The position numbers were made by a program, and so were the translations under genes. From the NCBI RefSeq assembly GCF_014076495.1, contig NZ_CP043575.1:2914001-2978000 (forward strand): 64,000 bases of DNA. Reading direction: 5' to 3'. Positions 33,061 through 42,104 of the stretch are shown here, one piece after another (within the stretch, counting starts at the first letter, position 1; each line of letters begins with the position of its first letter). The notes below the pieces were generated by a model, which was given only the letters and a program-made list of their open reading frames with translations, had not been told where the DNA came from and ran no database searches. The DNA is from Comamonas koreensis (GTDB taxonomy: Bacteria > Pseudomonadota > Gammaproteobacteria > Burkholderiales > Burkholderiaceae_C).

Positions 33061-33915
33061 ATGGCCTCACTGACCCCATCTTCTCCTGTCTCTTTGCCCC
33101 GTTATGCCCGGGTGCTGTCGATTGCAGGCTCCGACAGCGGCGGGGGGGCCGGTATCCAGGCTGATCTCAAGACCATGTCGGCGCTGGGCTGCTTTGGCAT
33201 GACCGCGATTACGGCGCTGACGGCGCAAAACACGCAAGGCGTGCGCTCCATCCATGGCGTGCCACCAGTCTTTCTGCAAGAGCAGCTCGATGCCGTGCTG
33301 GAGGACATTGGCTGCGATGCCGTCAAGATCGGCATGCTCCACGCGCCCGAGATTGTCGCCGTGGTGGCTGCGGCGATTGACCGCTATGCCTTGCCCCATG
33401 TGGTGCTGGACCCGGTGATGGTCGCCACCAGCGGCGACCGCCTGATTGCCGAGGCCACAGTGGCTGAGCTGGTGCGCGAGCTGTTTCCCCGCGCTGCACT
33501 CATCACCCCTAACCTGGACGAAGCGGGTTTGCTGCTGGGCCGCAGCTTGGTGCATGCCGACCAGCTCGAGCAGGCGGCGCAGGACTTGCTGGCCCTGGGC
33601 GCCCAGGCCGTGCTGATCAAGGGCGGCCATTTGCCGGGCGACGAGGTGGTGGACTTGCTGGCCACTGCCGACGGCGCGCGCCTGCGCCTGGCTTCCACCC
33701 GTATCCACACGCACAACGGCCATGGCACCGGCTGCACCCTGTCATCGGCCATTGCCTGCCAGCTGGCCTTGGGGCAGCCACTGCCGGCCGCCGTCAGCCT
33801 GGCGCGGCAGTACATTCTGGGCGCCATTGAATCGGGTGCCGATGTGCATACCGGCCAGGGCCATGGCCCGCTCAACCATGGTTGGAACCCGCAAAAGCAG
33901 GTCATTGTGCGTTGA
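33061..33915 (+). CDS. thiD: Hydroxymethylpyrimidine (phosphate) kinase ThiD
   Basis: Ribokinase-fold enzyme that phosphorylates HMP and HMP-P. Signatures: [21 protein letters not shown], the substrate loop; [24 protein letters not shown]; and [17 protein letters not shown] with the catalytic Cys/Gly anion hole. 284 residues. It is divergent from the thiO operon and shows no riboswitch of its own in 32941-33060. Confidence 0.93.
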   Translation: MASLTPSSPVSLPRYARVLSIAGSDSGGGAGIQADLKTMSALGCFGMTAITALTAQNTQGVRSIHGVPPVFLQEQLDAVLEDIGCDAVKIGMLHAPEIVAVVAAAIDRYALPHVVLDPVMVATSGDRLIAEATVAELVRELFPRAALITPNLDEAGLLLGRSLVHADQLEQAAQDLLALGAQAVLIKGGHLPGDEVVDLLATADGARLRLASTRIHTHNGHGTGCTLSSAIACQLALGQPLPAAVSLARQYILGAIESGADVHTGQGHGPLNHGWNPQKQVIVR

Positions 33916-34128
33916 ACACCTGCGCTTGGCGGGTTCTGTAAGCAGCAGTCAAGGTGGCTGCGCAGTTGATTTTTCGTCCATACTTACGTCTAAATGGCTA
34001 AATAATTGACGATTTAAAATCGAAATGACCTGAAAGTTGTCAAGATTACGACGGAATGCAATATTTACTGAACATCAAATGGTGTTGCTGTTAATTTAAG
34101 TTACTCTCTACGTTTACGATTTAAGCCA

Positions 34129-34142
34129 TTGATATATATCAA
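34129..34142. promoter_or_regulatory. FNR/Anr-type binding site
   Basis: TTGATATATATCAA is a perfect match to TTGAT-N4-ATCAA, the consensus of the oxygen-responsive FNR/Anr regulators. It lies 174 bases before the small ORF at 34316 on the plus strand. Confidence 0.6.
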
Positions 34143-34315
34143 TAATATGCCGAAAATGTAGCCGAAATCAAGTTTTTGATACATTTCTCAACGTTGTTTT
34201 TCATGGGTTAAATCAACCTAGGTAAACAATGTGTAAACATTTAAATTTCTAAGGCCTGCTGTCAACCGCCTCGTCAGCCCCGGCGTTGAACACCCATCTT
34301 TAGGAGATTGTTCAC

Positions 34316-34375
34316 ATGACCACCGCAAATGTTTTCAGCATCTGGCCAGAAGACGAACGTGATCGCAAGCGCTAA
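34316..34375 (+). CDS. Possible 19-residue small protein or leader peptide
   Basis: Translates to MTTANVFSIWPEDERDRKR. TAGGAGATTG lies 5-14 bases upstream, a strong ribosome site, and the upstream region carries an FNR-type palindrome. The sequence after the stop, including the hairpin at 34440-34461, does not form a typical terminator with a T-run. No homologue is known to me. Could be a real small protein, or a regulatory leader for nothing visible downstream (the next gene is on the other strand). Confidence 0.4.
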   Translation: MTTANVFSIWPEDERDRKR

Positions 34376-34661
34376 GCACTGGCGCCAGTAGCTCTTTTTT
34401 CCTGCTTGCCGATACTGAATCCGGCAACCCACCCCAGTAGACGGCTCCTCCATGGAGCCGTTACTTGCGAATAGGGCGCGGAAGCTGCACATTCCCGCCC
34501 GGGATGGACCAAAGACAGTCCATCCGCTCTCAACATGCACCTCGCTTCAGTGGCCATCTGGCCCCAGAAAGGCGGGGTGTTTGTTTTTCTGGCGCAGTTG
34601 TAGGGAGATCAGCCTTTAGGCCAGCGCACCAGGCGCGCTGGTTCAGCAGTTGCAATGGGGT

Positions 34662-35327
34662 TTAAGTGGCAGAGCTGGCTGTGCTGAGGCTTGGTTGGCC
34701 CAGCAGGCTGCGCGCTTGCTGGCCCGCATGGGCACGTGAGGCGGACAGGCGCAGCAGGCGCTCCAAGGCGCGGTCCTGGATGCCCCGGCTCTTGAGGGCC
34801 GTGTAGGTGGACTCGGCGTAGTCCAAGGTAGTGCCATAAATGCCGCAGGACTGGGCGAAGATGCGGCGGTAGTCTTCTTCGCTCAAGGTGCCCGTGCAGC
34901 GCGGGCTGGATTTGGACAGAGTAAAGGCCAGTGCCTTGACGGGGCCGTCTTCGGTCTGGCAATCGAGCCACTTGGGATCGTAGGAATCGGTGGCCATTTC
35001 GCGCTGCCACAGGCGGGGCATCATCTCGGGCACATGCTGGCGGGCGATGCGAAACGCCATGCCCCGGCAGCTGCCACCCGAAAACATGCCGAACACCAGA
35101 CCCGGACATTCGGGCGTGCCCCGGTTGATGTGGCTCCACATCTTGAGCGCGCGGTGCCAGCCAAAAACCCGCGCGTGGCGGCATTCCAAAAATTCGAACT
35201 CCGGGCGCCAGATCAGCGAGCCGTAGGCAAATACCCAGAGGTCGTCTGTTCCTCCCCATTCCTGCATGGTTTGCGCCAACATCTGTTGTGGGCAACGACT
35301 GCGGGATGGAGCGACCAAATTCGTCAT
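34662..35327 (-). CDS. ChaC-like gamma-glutamylcyclotransferase
   Basis: Glutathione-specific gamma-glutamylcyclotransferase family enzyme, releasing 5-oxoproline and Cys-Gly. The fold signature VFAYGSLIWRPEFEFLECRHARVFGWHRAL (about 34-65) is clear, followed by GTPECPGLVFGM and SCRGMAFRI. The ATG at 35327 (MTNLVAPS) is preferred; a TTG six codons upstream is possible. The C-terminus is a Ser/Ala-rich tail. Acts in the cytosol on glutathione; regulation unknown. Confidence 0.85.
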   Translation of the reverse strand: MTNLVAPSRSRCPQQMLAQTMQEWGGTDDLWVFAYGSLIWRPEFEFLECRHARVFGWHRALKMWSHINRGTPECPGLVFGMFSGGSCRGMAFRIARQHVPEMMPRLWQREMATDSYDPKWLDCQTEDGPVKALAFTLSKSSPRCTGTLSEEDYRRIFAQSCGIYGTTLDYAESTYTALKSRGIQDRALERLLRLSASRAHAGQQARSLLGQPSLSTASSAT

Positions 35328-35762
35328 AGTGCTATCAACCAACAAAGCAAAGTAACAAGCAATTGTTATAGCGCTCGGCGTGAGCCAGCGCTAGCGTTGC
35401 CGCGCCCGAGCTTCTAAATTTGCGTTGAAAGCAACAGTCTGGCGGGCGCTGGACGCACTGTGCACAACGCAGCAGGCGGCCAGGGCGATGACAGCGCCCC
35501 TGCACCGGCTTGTGCAAAGATTTGCATAGCACGCGGCAGCACGGACGGGTGGCGCAGCCGCCTGTTGTTGCAGGCATGTCGCCAGCTGGTGGGCATGGCA
35601 AAAGGCCGAGATTATTCAATGCTATGATGTTCATAGCTGATGCGGTACTCAGCGGTGCTCAGAAACCGGTTTTTCGGTGAATGTTGCCAGCGCGCTGCCG
35701 TGTACAGGTGGCTTGCGTGGGGCAAAGCAGCCTGGTTGGCGTTCGACGAGAATGGTCTTCCT
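35328..35762. other. Intergenic region with a 7-bp inverted repeat
   Basis: 435 bases between divergent genes. It holds a perfect inverted repeat, GCTATGA-TGT-TCATAGC at 35621-35637, that could be an operator, and ATAGTGCTAT next to the ChaC start. A 99-codon open frame on the minus strand (35335-35634) is Cys-rich with poor codon use and is not called as a gene. Confidence 0.5.
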
Positions 35763-36770
35763 ATGAATATAGTGATCTTGGACGATTATCAGGATGCAGT
35801 GCGCAAACTGCAGTGTGCATCCGTTCTCGACGCCTATTCGGCCAAGGTCTATACCAATACCGTCAAGGGTTTAGGACAGTTGTCGGTGCGCCTCAAGGAT
35901 GCCGACATCATCGTGCTGATCCGCGAGCGTACGCATATCAACCGCCTGCTGCTCGACAAGCTCCCCCGTCTCAAACTGATTGCCCAGACCGGGCGCATCG
36001 GCTCCCATGTGGATTTGACGGCCTGCACCGAGCGCGGCGTGGCGGTGGCCGAAGGCGTGGGTTCTCCCGTTGCGCCTGCCGAGCTCACCTGGGCGCTGAT
36101 CATGGCCGCAGCACGCCGCCTGCCGCAGTACATTGCCAACTTGAAGCATGGCGCCTGGCAGCAGTCGGGATTCAAGGCGGCCAATATGCCGCCCAATTTT
36201 GGCCTGGGCACAGTGCTGCGTGGGCGCACGCTGGGCATCTGGGGTTATGGCCGCATTGGCCAGCTGATTGCAAGTTATGGCAAGGCCTTTGGCATGGAGG
36301 TGCTGGTCTGGGGCAGCGATGGCTCGCGCGCCAAGGCGCTGTCCGACGGCCACAAGGTGGCGCCGAGCAAGCAGTTCTTTTTTGCCAACAGCGATGTGCT
36401 GACGGTGCATCTGCGCCTGAGCGAGCAGACCAAGGGCTGCATCAGCTTTGAGGACCTGGCGCAGATGAAGCCCTCGGCCACCTTCGTCAACACCTCGCGG
36501 GCCGAACTGGTGCAGCCCGATGCGCTGATTGCCGCGCTCAACCGGGGACGCCCCGGCATTGCGGCCGTCGATGTGTTCGAGAGCGAACCTATCCTGCAGG
36601 GCCATGCCTTGCTGCGGCTGGAGAACTGCATCTGCACGCCCCATATTGGCTATGTCGAGCAGGACAGCTACGAGCAATACTTTGGCGTGGCTTTCGACAA
36701 CGTGGTCAACTTCATCAGGGGCCGGCCGTCGAATATCGTCAACCCGGGTGCGTTGCAGGTGCGCCGCTAA
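35763..36770 (+). CDS. D-isomer 2-hydroxyacid dehydrogenase
   Basis: NAD(P)-dependent dehydrogenase of 335 residues. The Rossmann motif is GIWGYGRIGQLIASYGKAFG; catalytic residues fit NTSRAELV (Arg), VDVFESEP (Glu) and CTPHIGYVE (His). The start at 35763 (MNIVILDDYQDAV) matches relatives of this subgroup, which often begin with a short beta strand and DDYQD; the frame is open 41 codons further without support. Substrate unknown; the phosphoglycerate dehydrogenase-like subgroup is closest. Confidence 0.88.
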   Translation: MNIVILDDYQDAVRKLQCASVLDAYSAKVYTNTVKGLGQLSVRLKDADIIVLIRERTHINRLLLDKLPRLKLIAQTGRIGSHVDLTACTERGVAVAEGVGSPVAPAELTWALIMAAARRLPQYIANLKHGAWQQSGFKAANMPPNFGLGTVLRGRTLGIWGYGRIGQLIASYGKAFGMEVLVWGSDGSRAKALSDGHKVAPSKQFFFANSDVLTVHLRLSEQTKGCISFEDLAQMKPSATFVNTSRAELVQPDALIAALNRGRPGIAAVDVFESEPILQGHALLRLENCICTPHIGYVEQDSYEQYFGVAFDNVVNFIRGRPSNIVNPGALQVRR

Positions 36771-36785
36771 GTCGGCTTAGCGCAC

Positions 36786-36811
36786 AAAAAAAGGGCCCTG
36801 CGAGGGCCCTT
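36786..36811. terminator. Terminator between convergent genes
   Basis: AAGGGCCCT (36791-36799), loop GCG, AGGGCCCTT, with seven T on the minus strand. Ends the Bug receptor gene on the minus strand and may also stop the dehydrogenase transcript. Confidence 0.8.
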
Positions 36812-36832
36812 GGTGTTGCAGCAGCGCGGGTA

Positions 36833-37825
36833 TCACTCCAGCTGCAGTTTCTTTTTCGCAATCAAGGCGTTGTACATCTTGCGGTCGCTGCTGATGCGCG
36901 TTTGCAGCGCAGCGGGCGACGCGTCCTCCAAGGTCCAGGCCTGGCGCAGCAGCTGATCGCGGATATCGGCGGTGTTGAGCACCTTGAGCAAGGCCTCGCT
37001 CAACTGGCTGCGGATGGCGGCCGGCATGCTGGCGGGGGCCATCAGCGCATTCCAGACTTCGATATTCACATCCTGGGCGCCGATTTCGCGCATCGACGGC
37101 GTCTGCGGCATCAGCTGCGTGCGCTGGGCCGAGGTGACGGCCAGCGCCGCCAGCTTGCCGCTTTGCACCAGCGGCAGCACCGAAGATATGGGCAGCAGCG
37201 CGCAGTCGAGCTGGCCGCCCATCAGCGCGCCAACAACACCGGGCGCACCGGTGAAGGGGATGTGCACGGCCTCGAAATGCAGCGCATCTTTGAGCAGCTC
37301 CATACCCAGATGGCCGCCCGAGCCCAGGCCGGTGGAGCCATAGCTGGCGGCATTGCCTTTTTGGCGCAGGCTGGCGAGCGCCTTGTCGGTCTGCGCACCC
37401 GCGCTGGCGGGCACCACCCAGGCCAGCGGCGATACGCCCACAAGGGCGAGCGGCGCAAAGTCCTTGACCGGGTCGTAGGGCAGCTTGGCGTACAGCGCCT
37501 GCGACGAGGTCAGCGGGCCATTGCCCACAATGCCAAAGCTGTGGTCATCGCTCGCGCGGGCCACCTGGTCAGCGCCGATATTGCCGCTGGCACCGGGCCG
37601 GTTGTCGACCACCACGGGCTGGCCCAGGATCTGCGCCAGCGGCTGGGCGATCATGCGTGCCTGCATGTCGGGCGAGGAGCCCGCCGGGTAGCCAACGATA
37701 AAGCGCAGGGGTTTGCTGGGCCAATGGGCCTGGGCTGCATGGGCGTTGGTCCAGCCCGCAGGCAGGGCAGCGGCGGCGGCAAAGCCCGCCAGGGATTGCA
37801 GCAAATGGCGACGGTCGATGGTCAT
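36833..37825 (-). CDS. Second Bug-family TTT receptor
   Basis: Periplasmic binding protein of 330 residues with the Bug pattern: WPSKPLRFIVGYPAGSSPDMQARMIA, VVDNRPGASGNIGADQVA and YGSTGLGSGGHLGMEL. The leader MTIDRRHLLQSLAGFAAAAALP has a twin Arg (DRRHLLQ) and could use the Tat route. It ends at a terminator and stands alone. Ligand unknown; only about 35% like the first Bug protein by eye. Confidence 0.9.
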   Translation of the reverse strand: MTIDRRHLLQSLAGFAAAAALPAGWTNAHAAQAHWPSKPLRFIVGYPAGSSPDMQARMIAQPLAQILGQPVVVDNRPGASGNIGADQVARASDDHSFGIVGNGPLTSSQALYAKLPYDPVKDFAPLALVGVSPLAWVVPASAGAQTDKALASLRQKGNAASYGSTGLGSGGHLGMELLKDALHFEAVHIPFTGAPGVVGALMGGQLDCALLPISSVLPLVQSGKLAALAVTSAQRTQLMPQTPSMREIGAQDVNIEVWNALMAPASMPAAIRSQLSEALLKVLNTADIRDQLLRQAWTLEDASPAALQTRISSDRKMYNALIAKKKLQLE

Positions 37826-38044
37826 GAATAACAGGGCAGGGTGATAACTGGCGGCAATCCTACCCCAGTCCAGCCCGGTCCCTGCTGCTCACCTTGTCCG
37901 CCAGGCGGCTGCGGCCGGGCGCCAATGAAGCGCGACAAGCCCGCGCGCACAGTGCAGCGGCGTGGCCCGGGCCATGCCAGTATGATTTATGCTTTGTCAC
38001 CGGCCGTCGCACAGTTTGCTTGCGTAGGCAAAAAATCCTGATCC

Positions 38045-38671
38045 ATGAGCCGTTTACGCACCCGACGCCCCAATTCCTCCTCTTCAGCACAGCCCGCAGG
38101 CGCGGCGCATCCATCGCCATGGCCGGGCAGCCCGCAGCCCGCTGGCGGCCCAGGGTCTGTGCGCACGCCACCCGATGCCAGCCGGCGCACGACCTGGCTG
38201 CTGCTGGCCATCTGGATTGGCGTGATGTTGGCGATCTACCTGGTGACCGAGGTCTACCGCAAGCCCAGCGAAGGCAAGGTCATGGCCCATGGCGTGCTGG
38301 AGATTCCCCGCGACCGCGACGGGCACTTTCGCGTCGCAGGCTCGGTCAACGGCGTGCCGGTGCAGTTCATGGTCGATACTGGCGCCAGCCTGATCAGCAT
38401 CACCGATACGGTGGCCGAGCGTGCGAACTTGGGCGAAGGCGTGCCGATCAGCTTTCAGACGGCCAATGGCGTGCGCCAGGGCATGATGAGCCGGGCCGAG
38501 CGTATCGAAGTGGGGCCGCTGGCCGTCAACGAGTTGCGCGTGGGCACCGGTTACACCGGTGAGAGCGCACGCGATGCGCTGCTGGGGCAGAACTTCCTGC
38601 GCTACTTTGATGTGAGCATCTCGGGCAATAGCATGGTGCTCAAGGCCCGCGATAGCGAGTCGGCGCGCTGA
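38045..38671 (+). CDS. Retropepsin-like aspartic protease, membrane anchored
   Basis: TIGR02281-type clan AA protease, 208 residues. A Pro/Ser-rich cytoplasmic start (RTRRPNSSSSAQPAG) precedes one transmembrane helix (TTWLLLAIWIGVMLAIYLVT, about 57-76). The active site is VQFMVDTGASLISITD; the usual flap and hydrophobic-Gly partner is ALLGQNFLRYFDVSISG. It should act as a dimer on the periplasmic side. Function in bacteria is unknown. Confidence 0.85.
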   Translation: MSRLRTRRPNSSSSAQPAGAAHPSPWPGSPQPAGGPGSVRTPPDASRRTTWLLLAIWIGVMLAIYLVTEVYRKPSEGKVMAHGVLEIPRDRDGHFRVAGSVNGVPVQFMVDTGASLISITDTVAERANLGEGVPISFQTANGVRQGMMSRAERIEVGPLAVNELRVGTGYTGESARDALLGQNFLRYFDVSISGNSMVLKARDSESAR

Positions 38672-38685
38672 CTCTGGAGGCCTGC

Positions 38686-39117
38686 TCAGCCCATGTCCGG
38701 CTTGCAGTCAAACGCCGCCTGCAAGCCATTGTTGCCATCGGGCAGGCGCACGGCGGCTGGCGATGCGCTGGCCTCGTACAGGCCCACGCAGTGCTGCGCT
38801 GCCAGCGCACGCGCCAATTGCAGTGCGGCCTTGGCCTGCGACGGCTGCACGGCCACAAAAACTATATTGCGGCCAATGCTGTAGTCGGCGAGCAGACTTT
38901 TGTCTTCGGGTGGGAGTTCTTCCCGGTAAGGGCCTGACCGGGGGGGAAAGCGCTGCATCATATCCAGGCACCAGGCTTTGAGCGACAAGGTGGCGACGGC
39001 CGGGTCCTCATAGTCATGGTGCTCAGGCCATTCGGTCTGCGCCTGGAACCAGAGACCAAAGGCCGACGCCTCCTTGGGCGCGGCAGTGGGCGCAAAAACC
39101 AGCAGATGGTAGCTCAT
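38686..39117 (-). CDS. Hypothetical protein, conserved in relatives by appearance
   Basis: 143 residues, starting MSYHLLVFAPTAAPKEASAFGLWFQAQTEW at 39117. It has the look of a small-domain protein with EDPAVATLSLKAWCLDMMQRFPP, seen as a hypothetical in many Burkholderiales genomes. No signal peptide or membrane helix. No function is proposed. Confidence 0.65.
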   Translation of the reverse strand: MSYHLLVFAPTAAPKEASAFGLWFQAQTEWPEHHDYEDPAVATLSLKAWCLDMMQRFPPRSGPYREELPPEDKSLLADYSIGRNIVFVAVQPSQAKAALQLARALAAQHCVGLYEASASPAAVRLPDGNNGLQAAFDCKPDMG

Positions 39118-39271
39118 GGTGTGGTCTCCCGGCAATGATGCCCCGAAGCCCATTTAACCAAAGCTGCTGCGTGTTGGGTGTGCGATTTGTCCTACGCCCT
39201 GCCATGGGCAAGCTGCGGCGTCGTCGGACCTCGCATGCCCAGCGCGCGGTGGGCAGGCGGTGTGGCTGGGC

Positions 39272-39904
39272 TTACTTGGTGCCGAAGATGCGGTCGCCCG
39301 CGTCGCCCAGGCCCGGCAGGATGTAGCCGTGGTCGTTGAGCTGGCGGTCCACGGCGGCCGTGTAGATGTCCACATCGGGGTGGGCGGCCTGCATGGTCTT
39401 GATGCCTTCAGGGGCTGCGAGCAGGCACATGAACTTGATCGACTTGGGCTGGCACTTGTCCTTGAGCTGCTGCACGGCGGCGGCGGCCGAGTTGCCGGTG
39501 GCCAGCATCGGGTCGACAACGATCACATCGCGCTCGCCCATGTTGTCGGGCATCTTGAAGTAGTACTCGACGGGTTGCAGCGTTTCGGGGTCACGGTAGA
39601 GGCCGATGTGGCCGATACGGGCGCCGGGCACCACGTTGAGCATGCCGTCGAGAAAGCCATTGCCGGCGCGCAGGATGGAGACCAGGGCCAGCTTCTTGCC
39701 ATCGATGACCTTGCCGACCATCTTTTCCATCGGGGTTTCGATCTCAAGATCCTGCAGCGGGAAGTCGCGCGTAATCTCATAGGCCATCAGGGTGGACAGC
39801 TCGCCGAGCATGCGGCGAAAGCTGTTGGTCGATGCTTCCTTGCGGCGCATCAGGGTGAGTTTGTGCTGGACCAGCGGGTGGTCGATGAGGTGAACGGTGC
39901 TCAT
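39272..39904 (-). CDS. upp: Uracil phosphoribosyltransferase
   Basis: Salvages uracil with PRPP to UMP. The start [22 protein letters not shown] is the standard one for this family, 210 residues. Motifs: [13 protein letters not shown], the PRPP loop [16 protein letters not shown], and uracil-binding [18 protein letters not shown] at the C-terminus. Stands alone, without a nearby permease. Confidence 0.95.
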   Translation of the reverse strand: MSTVHLIDHPLVQHKLTLMRRKEASTNSFRRMLGELSTLMAYEITRDFPLQDLEIETPMEKMVGKVIDGKKLALVSILRAGNGFLDGMLNVVPGARIGHIGLYRDPETLQPVEYYFKMPDNMGERDVIVVDPMLATGNSAAAAVQQLKDKCQPKSIKFMCLLAAPEGIKTMQAAHPDVDIYTAAVDRQLNDHGYILPGLGDAGDRIFGTK

Positions 39905-40036
39905 GGTAGTTGCCAATGTCATTTTTGGCCGCAATGGTAGCAGTGCCGCTCTGTGGCCGTGCGCTGCCGGTGAATATATTTACCGAATGGTAGGCTTTTG
40001 CAGGGCCCATCGTCGCCAATCGCCGCTATTCGCCGC

Positions 40037-41014
40037 TCAGGCGCTGCCCAGCAATTGCGCGTAGCGGCCCAGGTCCACATTGCCGCCGCTGATCAGCACG
40101 CCCACGCGGGCGCCCTGCAGATCGACGCCGCCAAAGCGGGCCCCGGCCAGGCTCAGCGCGCCGGTGGGCTCGACCACCATCTTCATGCGCTCGGCATAAA
40201 AACGCATGCAGTCCACCAGCTGCGGGTCACTGGCGGTGACGATGTCGGTCACATCGCGGCGGATGATCGCATAGGTCAGGTCGCCCAGTGCCTGGGTCTG
40301 CGCGCCATCGGCAATCGTGCGGGGCGTGGCGATCTTGACGATCTCACTCTTGCGCAGCGATTGCTGGGCATCATTGCCGGCCTCCGGCTCCACGCCATAG
40401 ACCTTGCACTGGGGTGCCATGGCCTTGGCCGACAGCAGGCAGCCCGACAGCAGTCCGCCGCCGCCCAGGCAGACAAACAGGTAGTCGAGCTGGGGCACGT
40501 CCTGGAACAGTTCCATCGCGCTGGTGCCTTGGCCGGCAATCACATCGGCATGGTTGTAGGGCGGCACCAGGGTCATGCCACGCTCCTGGGCAATGCGCTG
40601 GCTGATCGCCTCGCGGTCTTCGCTAAAACGGTCATAGGTGATGACCTCGGCGCCATAGCCGCGCGTGGCATCGAGCTTGGCCGCCGGGGCGTCTTCGGGC
40701 ATCACGATGGCCGCGGGCATGCCCAGGATGCGGGCCGACAGCGCAATCGCCTGCGCATGGTTGCCCGACGAAAAGGCCAGCGCGCCGCGCTGCGCCTGCT
40801 GCGGCGAGAACTGGGCCAGCGCGTTGTAGCCGCCCCGAAACTTGAAGGCGCCCATGCGCTGGTAGTTCTCGCACTTGAAGAAGAACTCTGCCCCCGTCAA
40901 TTTGTCGAGGGTGGACGAGCGCAGGACCGGCGTGCGGTGGGCAACGCCCTGCAGGCGCTGGGCAGCGGCCTGCACATCGTCAAAAGTGGGGAGCGGGGTG
41001 GCGGTGGCGTTCAT
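40037..41014 (-). CDS. PLP-dependent threonine/serine dehydratase-like enzyme
   Basis: Type II PLP enzyme of 325 residues. The Schiff-base Lys is in MGAFKFRGGYNAL (about residue 59), the phosphate loop is CLGGGGLLSGC (about 180), and SSGNHAQAIA supports the substrate. The length and lack of an ACT domain point to a catabolic threonine dehydratase or 3-hydroxy-aspartate ammonia-lyase. Substrate is not certain. Stands alone. Confidence 0.88.
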   Translation of the reverse strand: MNATATPLPTFDDVQAAAQRLQGVAHRTPVLRSSTLDKLTGAEFFFKCENYQRMGAFKFRGGYNALAQFSPQQAQRGALAFSSGNHAQAIALSARILGMPAAIVMPEDAPAAKLDATRGYGAEVITYDRFSEDREAISQRIAQERGMTLVPPYNHADVIAGQGTSAMELFQDVPQLDYLFVCLGGGGLLSGCLLSAKAMAPQCKVYGVEPEAGNDAQQSLRKSEIVKIATPRTIADGAQTQALGDLTYAIIRRDVTDIVTASDPQLVDCMRFYAERMKMVVEPTGALSLAGARFGGVDLQGARVGVLISGGNVDLGRYAQLLGSA

Positions 41015-41229
41015 GGTCGATCAGGGTGGCAGAGGCATCGAGGGATTCATGGTAGTGGCTTTTTGGCGGTTTGGTGTCGCTCTGGTGGTCCGCCTTGGGG
41101 GTGCTGCAGGCTGCATGCAGCGCTGCGGGTCGCTGCGGCGCCCGACACCTGGCTCGCGAGGCTGGCAGACAAGCTTGTGCGCAACGCTGGCGGGCAGGCT
41201 GTAACCACCGTTGCCTATAGGCGTTTACG

Positions 41230-41235
41230 TATAAT
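41230..41235 (+). promoter_or_regulatory. Probable -10 box of the amino-acid ABC operon
   Basis: Perfect TATAAT, 40 bases before the ATG at 41275. No convincing -35 element 17 bases upstream, so an activator may be needed. Confidence 0.5.
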
Positions 41236-41274
41236 CGGCCGCTTGTATCGGCTTATGTTGCTAAAGGTTGGGGT

Positions 41275-42039
41275 ATGTGGAACAAAAAATTTGCGCTGGC
41301 CATCGGTGCCGCAGCGGTCTCGGTGTTGGCAGCGGGCGCGGCGCAAGCGCAGGGCCGTGATCTCGTGGTGGCCTCGAGCGCGACCTACGCACCTTTTGCG
41401 TTCGAGAACAAAGACAAGCAAATCGTGGGTTTTGATATCGACATCGTCAATGCCATCGCCAAGCAGCAGGGCATGAAGCTGCGCTTCGTCAACACACCGT
41501 TCAGCAGCATCTTTGCCTCGCTCAACAATGGCGATGTGGACTTTGTCATCTCCGGCGTGACCATCAACGACAAGCGCAAGCAGAGCTTTGATTTCTCCCA
41601 GCCTTACTTTGATGCCCGCCAGCTGATTGCCGTACCCAAGGACAGCACGGTGGCCTCGCTCAAGGACCTCAAGGACAAGAAGGTGTCGGTGGTCAGCGGC
41701 TCGACCGGTGACGATGTGATGAGCCGCGAAGTGGGCAAGACCAGCGCCAATATCCGCCGCTTCGAGAGCACACCGCTGATCATCTCCGAGCTGGCCGCCG
41801 GCGGCGTCGATGCGGCGATTGGCGACAACGGCGTCATCGCCTACCGCGTCTCGCAGTACCCGGCGCTCAAGACTGTCGATGATGCGAGCTTCCCCAAGGA
41901 GCATTTCGGCATCGTCGTGCGCAAGGGCGACAAGGCCCTGCAAGACAAGATCAACGCCGGCCTGGCCGCCATCCGCGCCGATGGCAGCTACAACGTGATC
42001 TACAAGAAGTGGTTCAACCAGGACTACAAGCCCCAATAA
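41275..42039 (+). CDS. Amino-acid ABC transporter substrate-binding protein
   Basis: Periplasmic binding protein of 254 residues, HisJ/ArtJ class. A signal peptide MWNKKFALAIGAAAVSVLAAGAAQA is followed by LVVASSATYAPFAFENKDKQIVGFDIDIVNAIAKQQG, the family signature. VSVVSGSTGDDVM and GGVDAAIGDNGVIAY line the ligand site. It heads a two-gene operon; a stem-loop lies between it and the permease gene. Confidence 0.92.
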   Translation: MWNKKFALAIGAAAVSVLAAGAAQAQGRDLVVASSATYAPFAFENKDKQIVGFDIDIVNAIAKQQGMKLRFVNTPFSSIFASLNNGDVDFVISGVTINDKRKQSFDFSQPYFDARQLIAVPKDSTVASLKDLKDKKVSVVSGSTGDDVMSREVGKTSANIRRFESTPLIISELAAGGVDAAIGDNGVIAYRVSQYPALKTVDDASFPKEHFGIVVRKGDKALQDKINAGLAAIRADGSYNVIYKKWFNQDYKPQ

Positions 42040-42060
42040 GGCAAGGCTTGGCGCAGTTGC

Positions 42061-42090
42061 AATGACGGCCCTGTGGCCGTCATTTTGTTT
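42061..42090 (+). terminator. Partial terminator between binding protein and permease
   Basis: AATGACGGCC, loop CTGT, GGCCGTCATT, then TTGTTT. Typical of ABC operons, where it lowers expression of the downstream membrane gene and stabilises the upstream mRNA. Confidence 0.65.
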
Positions 42091-42104
42091 GAAGGAATGG
42101 ATTG

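Larger units (their letters stand above)
33916..34661. other. Long gene-poor region, AT-rich in its left half
   Basis: 746 bases between thiD and the ChaC gene. Bases 33960-34260 are unusually AT-rich for this genome and include a perfect FNR-type palindrome (34129-34142). A 19-codon ORF with a good ribosome site lies at 34316-34375. Further right, ACGGCTCC (34440-34447) pairs with GGAGCCGT, a hairpin without a T-run. Nothing else is recognised. Confidence 0.6.

Noticed and set aside
34440..34461. Hairpin ACGGCTCC-TCCATG-GAGCCGT as terminator of the micro-ORF
   Set aside because: No T-run follows, so intrinsic termination is not supported; kept only as a structural note.
35335..35634. 99-codon open frame on the minus strand between the ChaC gene and the dehydrogenase
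   Set aside because: Cys/Pro-rich translation with no family, no ribosome site, and normal for a GC-rich spacer.
36786..36811. Short hairpins with AAAAAA...GGGC as CRISPR-like repeats (also at 13394 and 52853)
   Set aside because: Each is a single intrinsic terminator with a different stem sequence; no spacing pattern.
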